A DNA stretch of 51,193 nt from a virus. The DNA lies in the IMG/VR virus record IMGVR_UViG_3300020196_000058, positions 1 through 51,193 of that record; one strand, 5' to 3'. Positions within the stretch are counted from its first letter, which is position 1. The number at the start of each line of letters is the position of its first letter. The notes under the pieces are model-generated. The model had not been told where the DNA came from. It ran no database searches and worked only from the letters and a program-made list of their open reading frames with translations. Positions 44,410-51,193 of this stretch are shown in pieces. The translations under genes and the position numbers were made by a program.

Positions 44410-46317
44410 TTACTTAAGGTCAAAAGCTATTTTATCTTTACCGTTGTGAATGTAATTTAATATTTTTTGAGTTCCAATATATGGAAGAAATGCTATTTCA
44501 AAATATCCATTATGATCTCCTCTTCCCTCTAGCCATAATAGATTATCCATTTGAGGTATATATTCTATTATTCTATGAATGAAAGGATTTCCTTTCAGGA
44601 TGGAAAAATTTTCTTTTTTTGTAGCAAAGTATAAATTATGATTAGGATATGTTTCTTTAATTGATTCAAGTAATGCGGTTGACAAAAATACATCGCCAAT
44701 GCTTTCTGGCATGATAAAGAGTATTCTTTTACCTTTGTCATTAGGATCTAAAATTTCTTCAAAATCAATTTTTTTATTTTTTTGATTTTCTTGTTGAGCT
44801 ACTTGTCTGAAATATTTTTCAATATTTTCCTCACTGTCTCCTTCGGAGAGTCTTTTCATCCAATGCTTATGACCATCATCTTTTTGATCTACTGAGGTCA
44901 TTTTTAATATATTATGATACAGATAAATCAACCATTGCGAATTATCTTTAATATCAGGAATAACTGCGTCTGGATTCTTTTCTTCTTCTTTTAAAGAAAA
45001 ATCATAAGAAGTAAAAGGCACATTATCTATAAAATTTTCAAAGACTTTCCCTAATACTTCAATAGAGTAATTTTCGATTGTCCATTTTCTTGCTTTTCTT
45101 CCTATTTCTCTTCTTTCTGCTTCTGACATTCTATAGACTTTAAGAAGCTGCTTTGCTATTGAAGATGGGTATGTGGAAGCTTTTCTGAATTGAGTCCCAT
45201 GTTCTCTGTATTCAGACCATTCTAAAGGAATAGACATAGCGTTGGGAACACACATGTCTTCTCCGCAGCTATAATTCGTTACAAGAGTTACGAGTTCACA
45301 ATATTTAGCTTCTTGAATTGGAATTTCTTGACCCCCTGATGTAAATGGATGACAATAAACATCCATTAAATTGTAGATTTCACATAATTGCTTTTCAGAA
45401 ACTCCATTGCTAGGATTAGTTGTTGAGCAGGTTTTCTCAGTATTGCAAACTCCGCATTTTAATTCCTGCCCCTTGAATGAATTAACGAAGTAGTTTTTGC
45501 ATTTATTGCATAAATAAGTAGTTAAAATATCTTCTCTAGAAACATTGTATTCATCAGCTAGTTTAAAAATATCCCAGCCTTCGCTCCAATGCGTATGCAA
45601 AAGTAACTTAGCATTTTTTACTTCTGGATTATTTTTAACAAAATCTCTAAAACCTTCAATTAAATTAGGAACAGATTTTCTTAACTGATTTCTAAAAACA
45701 AATCCTACTATAAATGAATCTTGAAGATTATACTTTTTCCTTAATTCATTTCTTTTTTCAATTCCTAAATAGTTAAAATTTGAATAGTTAACTGGTCCAT
45801 GTACTGTTTTAGCATTAGATACGCCTATCTTATGCATTTCTTTAGTAGCAAATCCACTCCAGATCCAATATTCAGAGGAATTTTTTGCCTGTTTTATAGC
45901 TTCATCATAAATAGGCAACGAATCTAAGGTAACCCACAATAAAGAAGTGATATTCTTATACCACTTTTTATTATAGTATTGACCAAAAGCCCAAGGGTCT
46001 TGAGCTCCAATCCAGAGATCGGGTTTTTCTGATTTAATTACTTCATCTATATAATAGGATCCATAAGAAACATCTCTTGCTAACGATGGATCTGAATTTA
46101 TTCTATTGATTTCAGAGGGATCAGTAGGAATACAGCCCAATGTTTTCCAAGGAGTTTTGGAAAGCAAAGGGCTGTTGGTATGGGTGCCGCAGCAATAATG
46201 CACTATTTCATATTTATTAGTGCTGTATAAATATGATATTAGCTCTTTCGCTGCTCTACCAAAGCCGGTTTTTGCAAGAGACCAATCTGTTTGGATGACT
46301 ATTTTTTTCTTTCGCAT
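44410..46317 (-). CDS. Glycosyltransferase (GT-B, GT4-like) with zinc ribbon, fused to the N-terminal half of a GT9-like enzyme
   Basis: 635 residues. Residues about 1-440 are a GT-B fold glycosyltransferase: IVIQTDWSLAKTGFGRAAKE, FRNQLRKSVPNLIEGF, LLLHTHWSEGWD, and GGQEIPIQEAKYC (about 325-337), the ExxxE-type donor site of GT4 enzymes. A four-cysteine zinc ribbon (CNKC and CGVC, about residues 269-291) is inserted before the donor site. Residues about 525-635 are the N-terminal Rossmann domain of a GT9 heptosyltransferase (RILFIMPESIGDVFLSTALL), cut off by a TAA just where the second domain starts in the next ORF. It begins at a TAATG overlap with the ssDNA-binding candidate. Confidence 0.75.
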   Translation of the reverse strand: MRKKKIVIQTDWSLAKTGFGRAAKELISYLYSTNKYEIVHYCCGTHTNSPLLSKTPWKTLGCIPTDPSEINRINSDPSLARDVSYGSYYIDEVIKSEKPDLWIGAQDPWAFGQYYNKKWYKNITSLLWVTLDSLPIYDEAIKQAKNSSEYWIWSGFATKEMHKIGVSNAKTVHGPVNYSNFNYLGIEKRNELRKKYNLQDSFIVGFVFRNQLRKSVPNLIEGFRDFVKNNPEVKNAKLLLHTHWSEGWDIFKLADEYNVSREDILTTYLCNKCKNYFVNSFKGQELKCGVCNTEKTCSTTNPSNGVSEKQLCEIYNLMDVYCHPFTSGGQEIPIQEAKYCELVTLVTNYSCGEDMCVPNAMSIPLEWSEYREHGTQFRKASTYPSSIAKQLLKVYRMSEAERREIGRKARKWTIENYSIEVLGKVFENFIDNVPFTSYDFSLKEEEKNPDAVIPDIKDNSQWLIYLYHNILKMTSVDQKDDGHKHWMKRLSEGDSEENIEKYFRQVAQQENQKNKKIDFEEILDPNDKGKRILFIMPESIGDVFLSTALLESIKETYPNHNLYFATKKENFSILKGNPFIHRIIEYIPQMDNLLWLEGRGDHNGYFEIAFLPYIGTQKILNYIHNGKDKIAFDLK

Positions 46318-46892
46318 TAAAAAATGAGCTCTTCAGCCTGAGCTTCGGCCTCAGATTGATTTTGAGTAATTTGAACTTTATTATAAATTGGCTTTTTATC
46401 TGCAGTGGGCTCCGCTCCATCAGTAGACTCTTTTTCAGTTTCGATCTTAGTAAATGATTCTGAAATAAATCTAAGCAAAAACTGCTTGACAAGAATTGCC
46501 TCCGCAAAAGAAAAACCAATTAAAAAACTATTCTTGTTTACCGTATCTCCTTTACTCTCTTTTGTTGCATTAAATGAGTATCCAATCTGCTTCCCATCTC
46601 TTACATAGGGGCAAAACTTTCCCATTGAGTTACCATTTTTAGATGTGTGATAGTAGCTATACTCCGTATTCCTATCAATAGAATCAATAATTCCAGCGGC
46701 TTCAGTTGTAGTAAACTTGACTACGCCAGACTTTTCTGGATTCTTGGCGTTTTCTCTAAAAGATCCAACATTTCTAGCCTCATTCCAAGAATGCTGCTTA
46801 ATGAAGTTGACAAATAAAGAAGCCCCTTTCGCTTGAAAGGAGCATGCAGTACCGGTGATTTTCTTATTTCCTTTATAAAATTGAAGATTCAT
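46317..46892 (-). CDS. Putative single-stranded DNA-binding protein
   Basis: 191 residues from the ATG at 46892; the frame extends to a TTG at 46928, but GGAG about 12 bases before the ATG favours the shorter form. A compact alpha/beta N-terminal domain (LQFYKGNKKITGTACSFQ, FVNFIKQHSWNE, GVVKFTTTEAAGIIDSIDRN, YSYYHTS, GYSFNATKE) resembles Whirly/PC4-type ssDNA-binding folds in strand order. An acidic, unstructured tail follows and ends EAEAQAEELIF. Acidic tails ending in Phe are typical of SSBs, where they recruit replication proteins. It lies directly after the polymerase gene. The family is not firmly identified. Confidence 0.45.
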   Translation of the reverse strand: MNLQFYKGNKKITGTACSFQAKGASLFVNFIKQHSWNEARNVGSFRENAKNPEKSGVVKFTTTEAAGIIDSIDRNTEYSYYHTSKNGNSMGKFCPYVRDGKQIGYSFNATKESKGDTVNKNSFLIGFSFAEAILVKQFLLRFISESFTKIETEKESTDGAEPTADKKPIYNKVQITQNQSEAEAQAEELIF

Positions 46893-46924
46893 CTGGATTA
46901 TATTCTCCAGAAAACTTCGTTTTA

Positions 46925-49513
46925 TCAAGTATTTTTGTCTGCTTTTAGTTGAGAAAGTTTTGTGTAAACTTTATGGGTTTGAATAGCTACAGTTTTCGCA
47001 AAAACTGAGTCAGTAAATTTTTGACCAATTACGATAACAATATCTTCTTCTTCTGGAACTTTATTATTTAAAGACTGCATTAGGTCAATATTTTCTGAAA
47101 AAACCATTGTGTTGATGCTAGCAGTCTCATCCGAGATTTGCATTTTAAAATATCTCGTTTTCTTTTCTCTAGAAACACCCATCTTGCATTCTTTAACTAC
47201 TCCAATGAATGCTACATAGTCTTTTTCTGGAAATCTCTCGATGTCTTTTATAAAGACTAAATCGTCTTTTTTGCTTATAAATACATCTCTCAGTTTATTT
47301 TTAACACTGTATCCAATAATTGAATTTTCATAAAACCAATTAGCAAAACTTTCTGATTTACTATTTAGCTCATAAATCTTTTTGTATGGATCAGCTTTTT
47401 TCCTTAATGTATCAAGTCTAGACTCTTTTATATAAAGTTTACCTTTAGCATCTTTAGCTTGAGTTAAATGAATAACTATCTTTACTAAATCATATTCAAA
47501 CTGTTCAGCAAATAATTTTGCGTTGACTTTTTCTTTTTCAGTAAGAAGATTCCATAACTGAGCTTCATAGACTAATTTACTTCTAGACTGCTTAAAGTCT
47601 CCATCTAAAGCTCCTGCCTGAATAAGAGCACACAAAACGCCTATGTTCAAACTTACTTGAGATGCTGTTTCAAAAATATCAAATTTGTTTTTAAATTCGC
47701 CTCTGAATTGATTTACAGCAGTTATGGTTTTCTCACTAATTCCTTTTACAGATAGAAGCCCAAATCGAATATCATTATTTTCTATAGAGAATTCTTCTTT
47801 TGATTTTAATAAGTGAGGAGGAAGAAGTTTAATGTTAAAATAAGCTAATTCTTTTTCAATTTTAGAAATTTCTCCAATAGGATCTGGCTCATGCTTGCTC
47901 ATCTTGAGCAAAGACAAAAAGAATTGTTGAGGATACTTGAACTTTAAGTAAATAGAAATAGCGGCCAATGCTGCATATGCAACTGAATGAGATTTATTAA
48001 ATTGATAATTAGCTGAATCATTTGCAATTCTCCAAAGGATTTCGCCAATTTTAGGATCAAGTTTTTGTTGGGAGATTTTATCTTTAATTTTTTGCTCCCA
48101 TTCTTTCATTTCATCAACTTTCTTTTTGCCAACGCAGCGGCGGACAATTTCTGCTTCATCAAGAGAAAAGCCCACTTTGCTAACCATCTTCATTAATTGC
48201 TCTTGATAAAGACATACACCTCCAGTAACGCCAAGAATATCGTCAAAAAAAGGATGAATGCTTTCGTAATGATCGTTATTAGTGTAGTTCGCATATTGAT
48301 CTATAAATTGAAGCGCACCGGGGCGAGCCAAAGCTAGAACACCGCTTAATTGCTCTAAATTTTTTGGCTTTACTTTTTGGCAAACTTTGAAATTTGTTTC
48401 TGCTTCAATTTGAAATAGCCCATGAGGATTTCTCAATTCTTGAAGCTTTTGATAAATAAAATTATCATTAACATCAATATCCTCATATTTAATACCTAAA
48501 GACTTACATACATCATCTACAACAGAAACTCCTCTTAATCCAAGAAGATCAAGTTTAACGTTGTACGCAGTTATATTGTTCATGTCATAACTTGATACAA
48601 CTTGTTTGTCAGAAGAAAGTTCTGTTGGACAAGATTGTTCTAGTTCTGAGTGAGAAAGTAGTAATCCAGATGGATGAACTCCTTTATTTTTAATTAAGTT
48701 TTGTAGTTTTAAAGCTATCTTGTAAACTTCTGTGTTTTCTTCTGTCCATTTTGCAAATTTTTCGGATTCAACAACAGCTTCTTCAAGACTTCTTACTTGT
48801 CCGAAGAGTTTAGGAATGAATGAAGACACATCATTCATTTCGGCTTCCTGCTTTTCAGCTACTGTCTTCCCCGCTTCTTTTATGCAGAGTTTGGAACTTA
48901 AAGTATTAAGTGTTAAAATTTTGGAAGTTTTACCCTTAAATTTTTCTTCAAGATAGTTAATTACTTTAGATCTATTATAATAGCAAATATCAAGGTCTAC
49001 ATCAGGAAACAAAGAGCCATCAAAATAGGTAATACCATCAATAATAGTCTTTTTTGCTCTTGCTTTTGAAATAAATCTTTCAAAGAACAAGTCGTATTTG
49101 ATTGGATCAATTTTAGTAACATCAATTAAAAACAAAATTAATGATCCTGCACAAGATCCTCTTCCGGGGCCAGTTGGAATATTTGTTTCTCTGCAATAAT
49201 TTACAACATCCCAAATCAAAACGATATAATCAATAAATTCAAGTTCTGTAAGAATGTCTAATTCATATCTAGCTCTATCGATATATTTTTTTTGAATTTC
49301 AGAACCTTTAGGTAGATTTAATTTTTTAAATCCTTCTCTTGCTAGTTCTCTTAAAAATTCAAAATTAGAAGCTGAACTTGATAGATTAAGTTTAGTCTTA
49401 TGCTTTTCTTCAATATCGAACACAGGCATTCGAAGCCCATGTAATCCTAAATCATATTTCTGAAATGACTCGATGAAGTTTAAATTGCTATTTGAAATTT
49501 CAGCTTGTTCCAT
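46925..49513 (-). CDS. dnaE: Family C DNA polymerase (DnaE-like alpha subunit), lacking the PHP domain
   Basis: 862 residues. Core motifs are intact: TGPGRGSCAGSLILF (about 112-126), catalytic D171 and D173 in FPDVDLD, and the third Asp D322 in KLDLLGL. The fingers and thumb region follows (PHGLFQIEAETNF, ARPGALQFI, GGVCLYQEQLMKM, NKSHSVAYA), then an OB-fold near the C-terminus (FIGVVKECKMGVSREKK, QISDETASINTMVFSE). The N-terminal PHP domain is absent; it is encoded separately two genes upstream, with an exonuclease gene in between. The start at 49513 overlaps the exonuclease ORF by 34 bp. It is the replicative polymerase of the phage. Confidence 0.9.
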   Translation of the reverse strand: MEQAEISNSNLNFIESFQKYDLGLHGLRMPVFDIEEKHKTKLNLSSSASNFEFLRELAREGFKKLNLPKGSEIQKKYIDRARYELDILTELEFIDYIVLIWDVVNYCRETNIPTGPGRGSCAGSLILFLIDVTKIDPIKYDLFFERFISKARAKKTIIDGITYFDGSLFPDVDLDICYYNRSKVINYLEEKFKGKTSKILTLNTLSSKLCIKEAGKTVAEKQEAEMNDVSSFIPKLFGQVRSLEEAVVESEKFAKWTEENTEVYKIALKLQNLIKNKGVHPSGLLLSHSELEQSCPTELSSDKQVVSSYDMNNITAYNVKLDLLGLRGVSVVDDVCKSLGIKYEDIDVNDNFIYQKLQELRNPHGLFQIEAETNFKVCQKVKPKNLEQLSGVLALARPGALQFIDQYANYTNNDHYESIHPFFDDILGVTGGVCLYQEQLMKMVSKVGFSLDEAEIVRRCVGKKKVDEMKEWEQKIKDKISQQKLDPKIGEILWRIANDSANYQFNKSHSVAYAALAAISIYLKFKYPQQFFLSLLKMSKHEPDPIGEISKIEKELAYFNIKLLPPHLLKSKEEFSIENNDIRFGLLSVKGISEKTITAVNQFRGEFKNKFDIFETASQVSLNIGVLCALIQAGALDGDFKQSRSKLVYEAQLWNLLTEKEKVNAKLFAEQFEYDLVKIVIHLTQAKDAKGKLYIKESRLDTLRKKADPYKKIYELNSKSESFANWFYENSIIGYSVKNKLRDVFISKKDDLVFIKDIERFPEKDYVAFIGVVKECKMGVSREKKTRYFKMQISDETASINTMVFSENIDLMQSLNNKVPEEEDIVIVIGQKFTDSVFAKTVAIQTHKVYTKLSQLKADKNT

Positions 49514-50118
49514 ATTTTAATATTTAGATGAAGATCGTTTAAAGCGTCGTGAAGAGTTTCGTAATTATGATCTATATTATATTCTTTACCAAGACTAGTT
49601 AAATTAGTTTTAATCCCTTTTCTTCTTTCATTTACGATTTTATATTGATATTCAATCAAAGATAAGTCTGATGAATAAGGAATGCCATATTTTATACCTT
49701 TAGCAATACAGTTAGTGTCGATAATTTTTTCAATTAAATGCTGCCAAGGCGCATTATATAATTGGTAAAATTCTTTAATAAGATAAATATCAAAGTTTAG
49801 GACGTTATGTCCGACTATGTAATCACAATTCTCAAGCCATTCTTTTATTGCTACAAAAGCTTCAGAAGAATGAATTGCTATTCTGGCATACTTATAAGGA
49901 TCAAATCTTGTTATTGCTGCAGCTTCTTTGCCTACCTGAATTGGCTTATCCCATTTAATGTATATATTTTTAGAGCCTAAAATTTCTTGACCTTTGACTT
50001 TTATCATGCCGCATTGCCAAGGTCTATTATTAATAAAATTAAGGCATAAATTTTCTGTTTCTAAATCGATAAATGTATAGACTTTGTCTTTATCGAATCT
50101 AAGTAAATTTTCCATCAT
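49480..50118 (-). CDS. DEDDh 3'-5' exonuclease (DnaQ/epsilon-like)
   Basis: 212 residues with all DEDDh residues: D18 and E20 in TFIDLETENL, D110 in GHNVLNFDIYL, and H190 and D195 in LHDALNDLHL. This is the proofreading exonuclease family of replicative polymerases (DnaQ, and the exonuclease domain of PolC). The start overlaps the PHP ORF stop (ATGATGG), and the end overlaps the polymerase start by 34 bp. An alternative start is the second ATG at 50115. Its place between the PHP and polymerase ORFs points to joint action as proofreader; a C-terminal clamp-binding or polymerase-binding motif is not evident. Confidence 0.9.
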   Translation of the reverse strand: MMENLLRFDKDKVYTFIDLETENLCLNFINNRPWQCGMIKVKGQEILGSKNIYIKWDKPIQVGKEAAAITRFDPYKYARIAIHSSEAFVAIKEWLENCDYIVGHNVLNFDIYLIKEFYQLYNAPWQHLIEKIIDTNCIAKGIKYGIPYSSDLSLIEYQYKIVNERRKGIKTNLTSLGKEYNIDHNYETLHDALNDLHLNIKIWNKLKFQIAI

Positions 50119-50897
50119 CGCGAATTCACCTCTTTCCAGCTTTCGAAGCTAAATTCATTACTACCCATATGTTCAAGATTTGGTTTACTTAAAGTTGTTC
50201 TATTATTAATGCATCTAAAAGTAAGATATGATTTAAAATCTTCTTTTTTATTATAGTAGATGCTTTTTGCTAGGATTCGTTTATTTGGATCTTTGCAAAA
50301 GTTTAAAATTTTCTTTTCTACTATTTTATCAAAAGGAAGATTGTTATTTTCAATAATAAATGTAGGTTTAGTAAATGCAAATTCTGGACAGCAAATAGAA
50401 TAAGTCATTACATTTTTGAATATAAACGAATCATAAAATGGAATACATAGTGTTAAATTATCTTCATTCCAGAATTGAGCCAGTTTATTTTCATCTATTC
50501 TTGGAACATAATAAAATCCATTTGTTGAAGCAATAGTATAAATTTTGATTAGATTTTTATAACCTTCGCCGTTCTTAGCAAAAATAATTATTTTGCTAGA
50601 CTTGCTGATTGATTCTTCTGATTTATCTTCTATATTTGGACAAAGTTCCAATCTTAGACCATAAAAAAATGGAACCTTAATTGATGCGAAATTTTTAAAC
50701 GCATCCAAAAAAGAAGACATATTTTCTTCAACTAAGAAAGCGCGTTTTAAATTATTGTCTTTAACCAAGTCGATTATAGAAATTGATCCATCTTGGCCTG
50801 AAGTTCCCGCTTTATCAAGAGTTAATATGGATTTGCCTATACTATAATGACTCTTAAAAAAGGGTAAAATCTTACTTCCATCTGGGGCATCCGTCAT
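50115..50897 (-). CDS. Detached, degenerate PHP domain of the DnaE-like polymerase
   Basis: 260 residues. Order of features matches the PHP domain of DnaE: an early SHYSIGKSILTLDKAG where LHTHSEYS is expected, FFYGLRLEL (for GxE), KIIIFAKNGEGYKNLIKI, FYYVPRIDEN, and a C-terminal IYYNKKEDFKSYLTFRCINN, which corresponds to the DnaE segment before the palm. The HxH pair, the TDH motif and most other metal ligands are replaced, so it is probably inactive and structural. In one-piece DnaE the polymerase follows directly; here an exonuclease gene intervenes. It overlaps the upstream ORF by 26 bp. Confidence 0.75.
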   Translation of the reverse strand: MTDAPDGSKILPFFKSHYSIGKSILTLDKAGTSGQDGSISIIDLVKDNNLKRAFLVEENMSSFLDAFKNFASIKVPFFYGLRLELCPNIEDKSEESISKSSKIIIFAKNGEGYKNLIKIYTIASTNGFYYVPRIDENKLAQFWNEDNLTLCIPFYDSFIFKNVMTYSICCPEFAFTKPTFIIENNNLPFDKIVEKKILNFCKDPNKRILAKSIYYNKKEDFKSYLTFRCINNRTTLSKPNLEHMGSNEFSFESWKEVNSR

Positions 50898-51193
50898 ATT
50901 TAAATTTTTTTACAATGTGAGATTCATTAATTTTTGAATTTTTTGCTTCTTCCAAAGTTAAATAGGTCTTAAGAAGGTTTCCTTCTATATCATAGACTCC
51001 ATAAAAAAACAAGGGATTTTTAAAGGGGCATACCCATTTTCCAGCTTCGCAAAGCCATTTATTTTTAGGTGAATCTCCAGCGTAGTTTTCTTTAGCGTCT
51101 TTTTCAGAAAAGTTTACAATTTTATCATAAACATATTTTAAAGCATATTCAAATCCGCTAAGTTGATCATCTGTAAATTCTACTGGCTGAACC
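50872..51193 (-). CDS. Uncharacterised protein, C-terminal part (partial at window edge)
   Basis: Open from the right edge on the minus strand (first whole codon at 51192), giving the last 106 residues up to a TAA at 50872. The visible part has a helix (DQLSGFEYALKYVYDKIVNF), a Cys pair (WLCEAGKWVC), FFYGVYDIEGNLLKTYLTL and an end DGCPRWK with another Cys. The three cysteines could help bind a metal, but no family is recognised. It overlaps the PHP ORF start by 26 bp, so it is probably part of the same replication operon. The start lies outside the window. Confidence 0.55.
   Translation of the reverse strand, partial: VQPVEFTDDQLSGFEYALKYVYDKIVNFSEKDAKENYAGDSPKNKWLCEAGKWVCPFKNPLFFYGVYDIEGNLLKTYLTLEEAKNSKINESHIVKKFKYDGCPRWK

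Noticed and set aside
46893-46928. TTG start extending the ssDNA-binding candidate by 12 residues
   Set aside because: The ATG at 46892 has an upstream GGAG, and the sequence from MNLQFYKGNKK on looks like the natural N-terminus.

Overview
This window is part of a long-tailed (siphovirus-type) bacteriophage genome. It is strongly AT-rich (about 30% GC by eye), almost fully coding, and its genes are packed with 1-40 bp overlaps. The host is not identifiable. The lambda-like tail-tip proteins (M, L, K, I and J families) and a heptosyltransferase-like enzyme would fit a Gram-negative host. No tRNA, CRISPR array, insertion sequence or integrase was seen, and no stretch longer than about 60 bp between genes lacks an ORF. 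Capsid, portal and terminase genes are not here and presumably lie upstream of position 1.

Layout. (1) 1-21457, plus strand: three tandem LamG-type lectin-fold proteins, four head-tail connector or tail-completion candidates, two tail-tube paralogs, a small helical protein, two tail-assembly-chaperone candidates and a 3,979-residue tape measure protein (TMP). (2) 34255-21434, minus strand: the distal tail-tip module in lambda order (M, L, two tandem K paralogs, I, J of 2,458 residues), then two small beta-rich virion proteins. (3) 34313-42533, plus strand: three further proteins resembling the tail-tube family, then an 1,833-residue fibre or adhesin made of IPT/TIG-like domains with nested LamG domains. 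(4) 51193-42535, minus strand: a replication block holding a family C DNA polymerase split into PHP, DEDDh exonuclease and polymerase ORFs, a putative ssDNA-binding protein, two glycosyltransferase ORFs and a Rad52/annealase-like protein. Transcription diverges at about 34.28 kb and converges at about 21.44 kb and 42.53 kb.

Most notable: the TMP carries repeats of a short motif, [KS]-G-[FY]-[IVL]-P-N-F-[AS], that separate what look like folded passenger domains. These include a PD-(D/E)XK nuclease-like domain, a protein-kinase-like domain and a PcfJ-like domain. This suggests a cargo array inside the tail that could enter the cell with the DNA. Also notable are the polymerase whose gene order (PHP-exo-Pol) parallels the domain order of PolC, the heptosyltransferase fold split over two ORFs, the recurring GTGTAAT box ahead of late gene groups, and repeated shuffling of LamG, GGxGY, TIG and chitin-binding-like modules among virion proteins.

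How the genes work together: the plus-strand block builds the neck, tail tube and tape measure; the minus-strand tip block caps the tail and carries peptidase and carbohydrate-binding parts; the TIG/LamG fibre and LamG proteins probably contact the host surface; the right-hand block copies and recombines phage DNA and may modify glycans.
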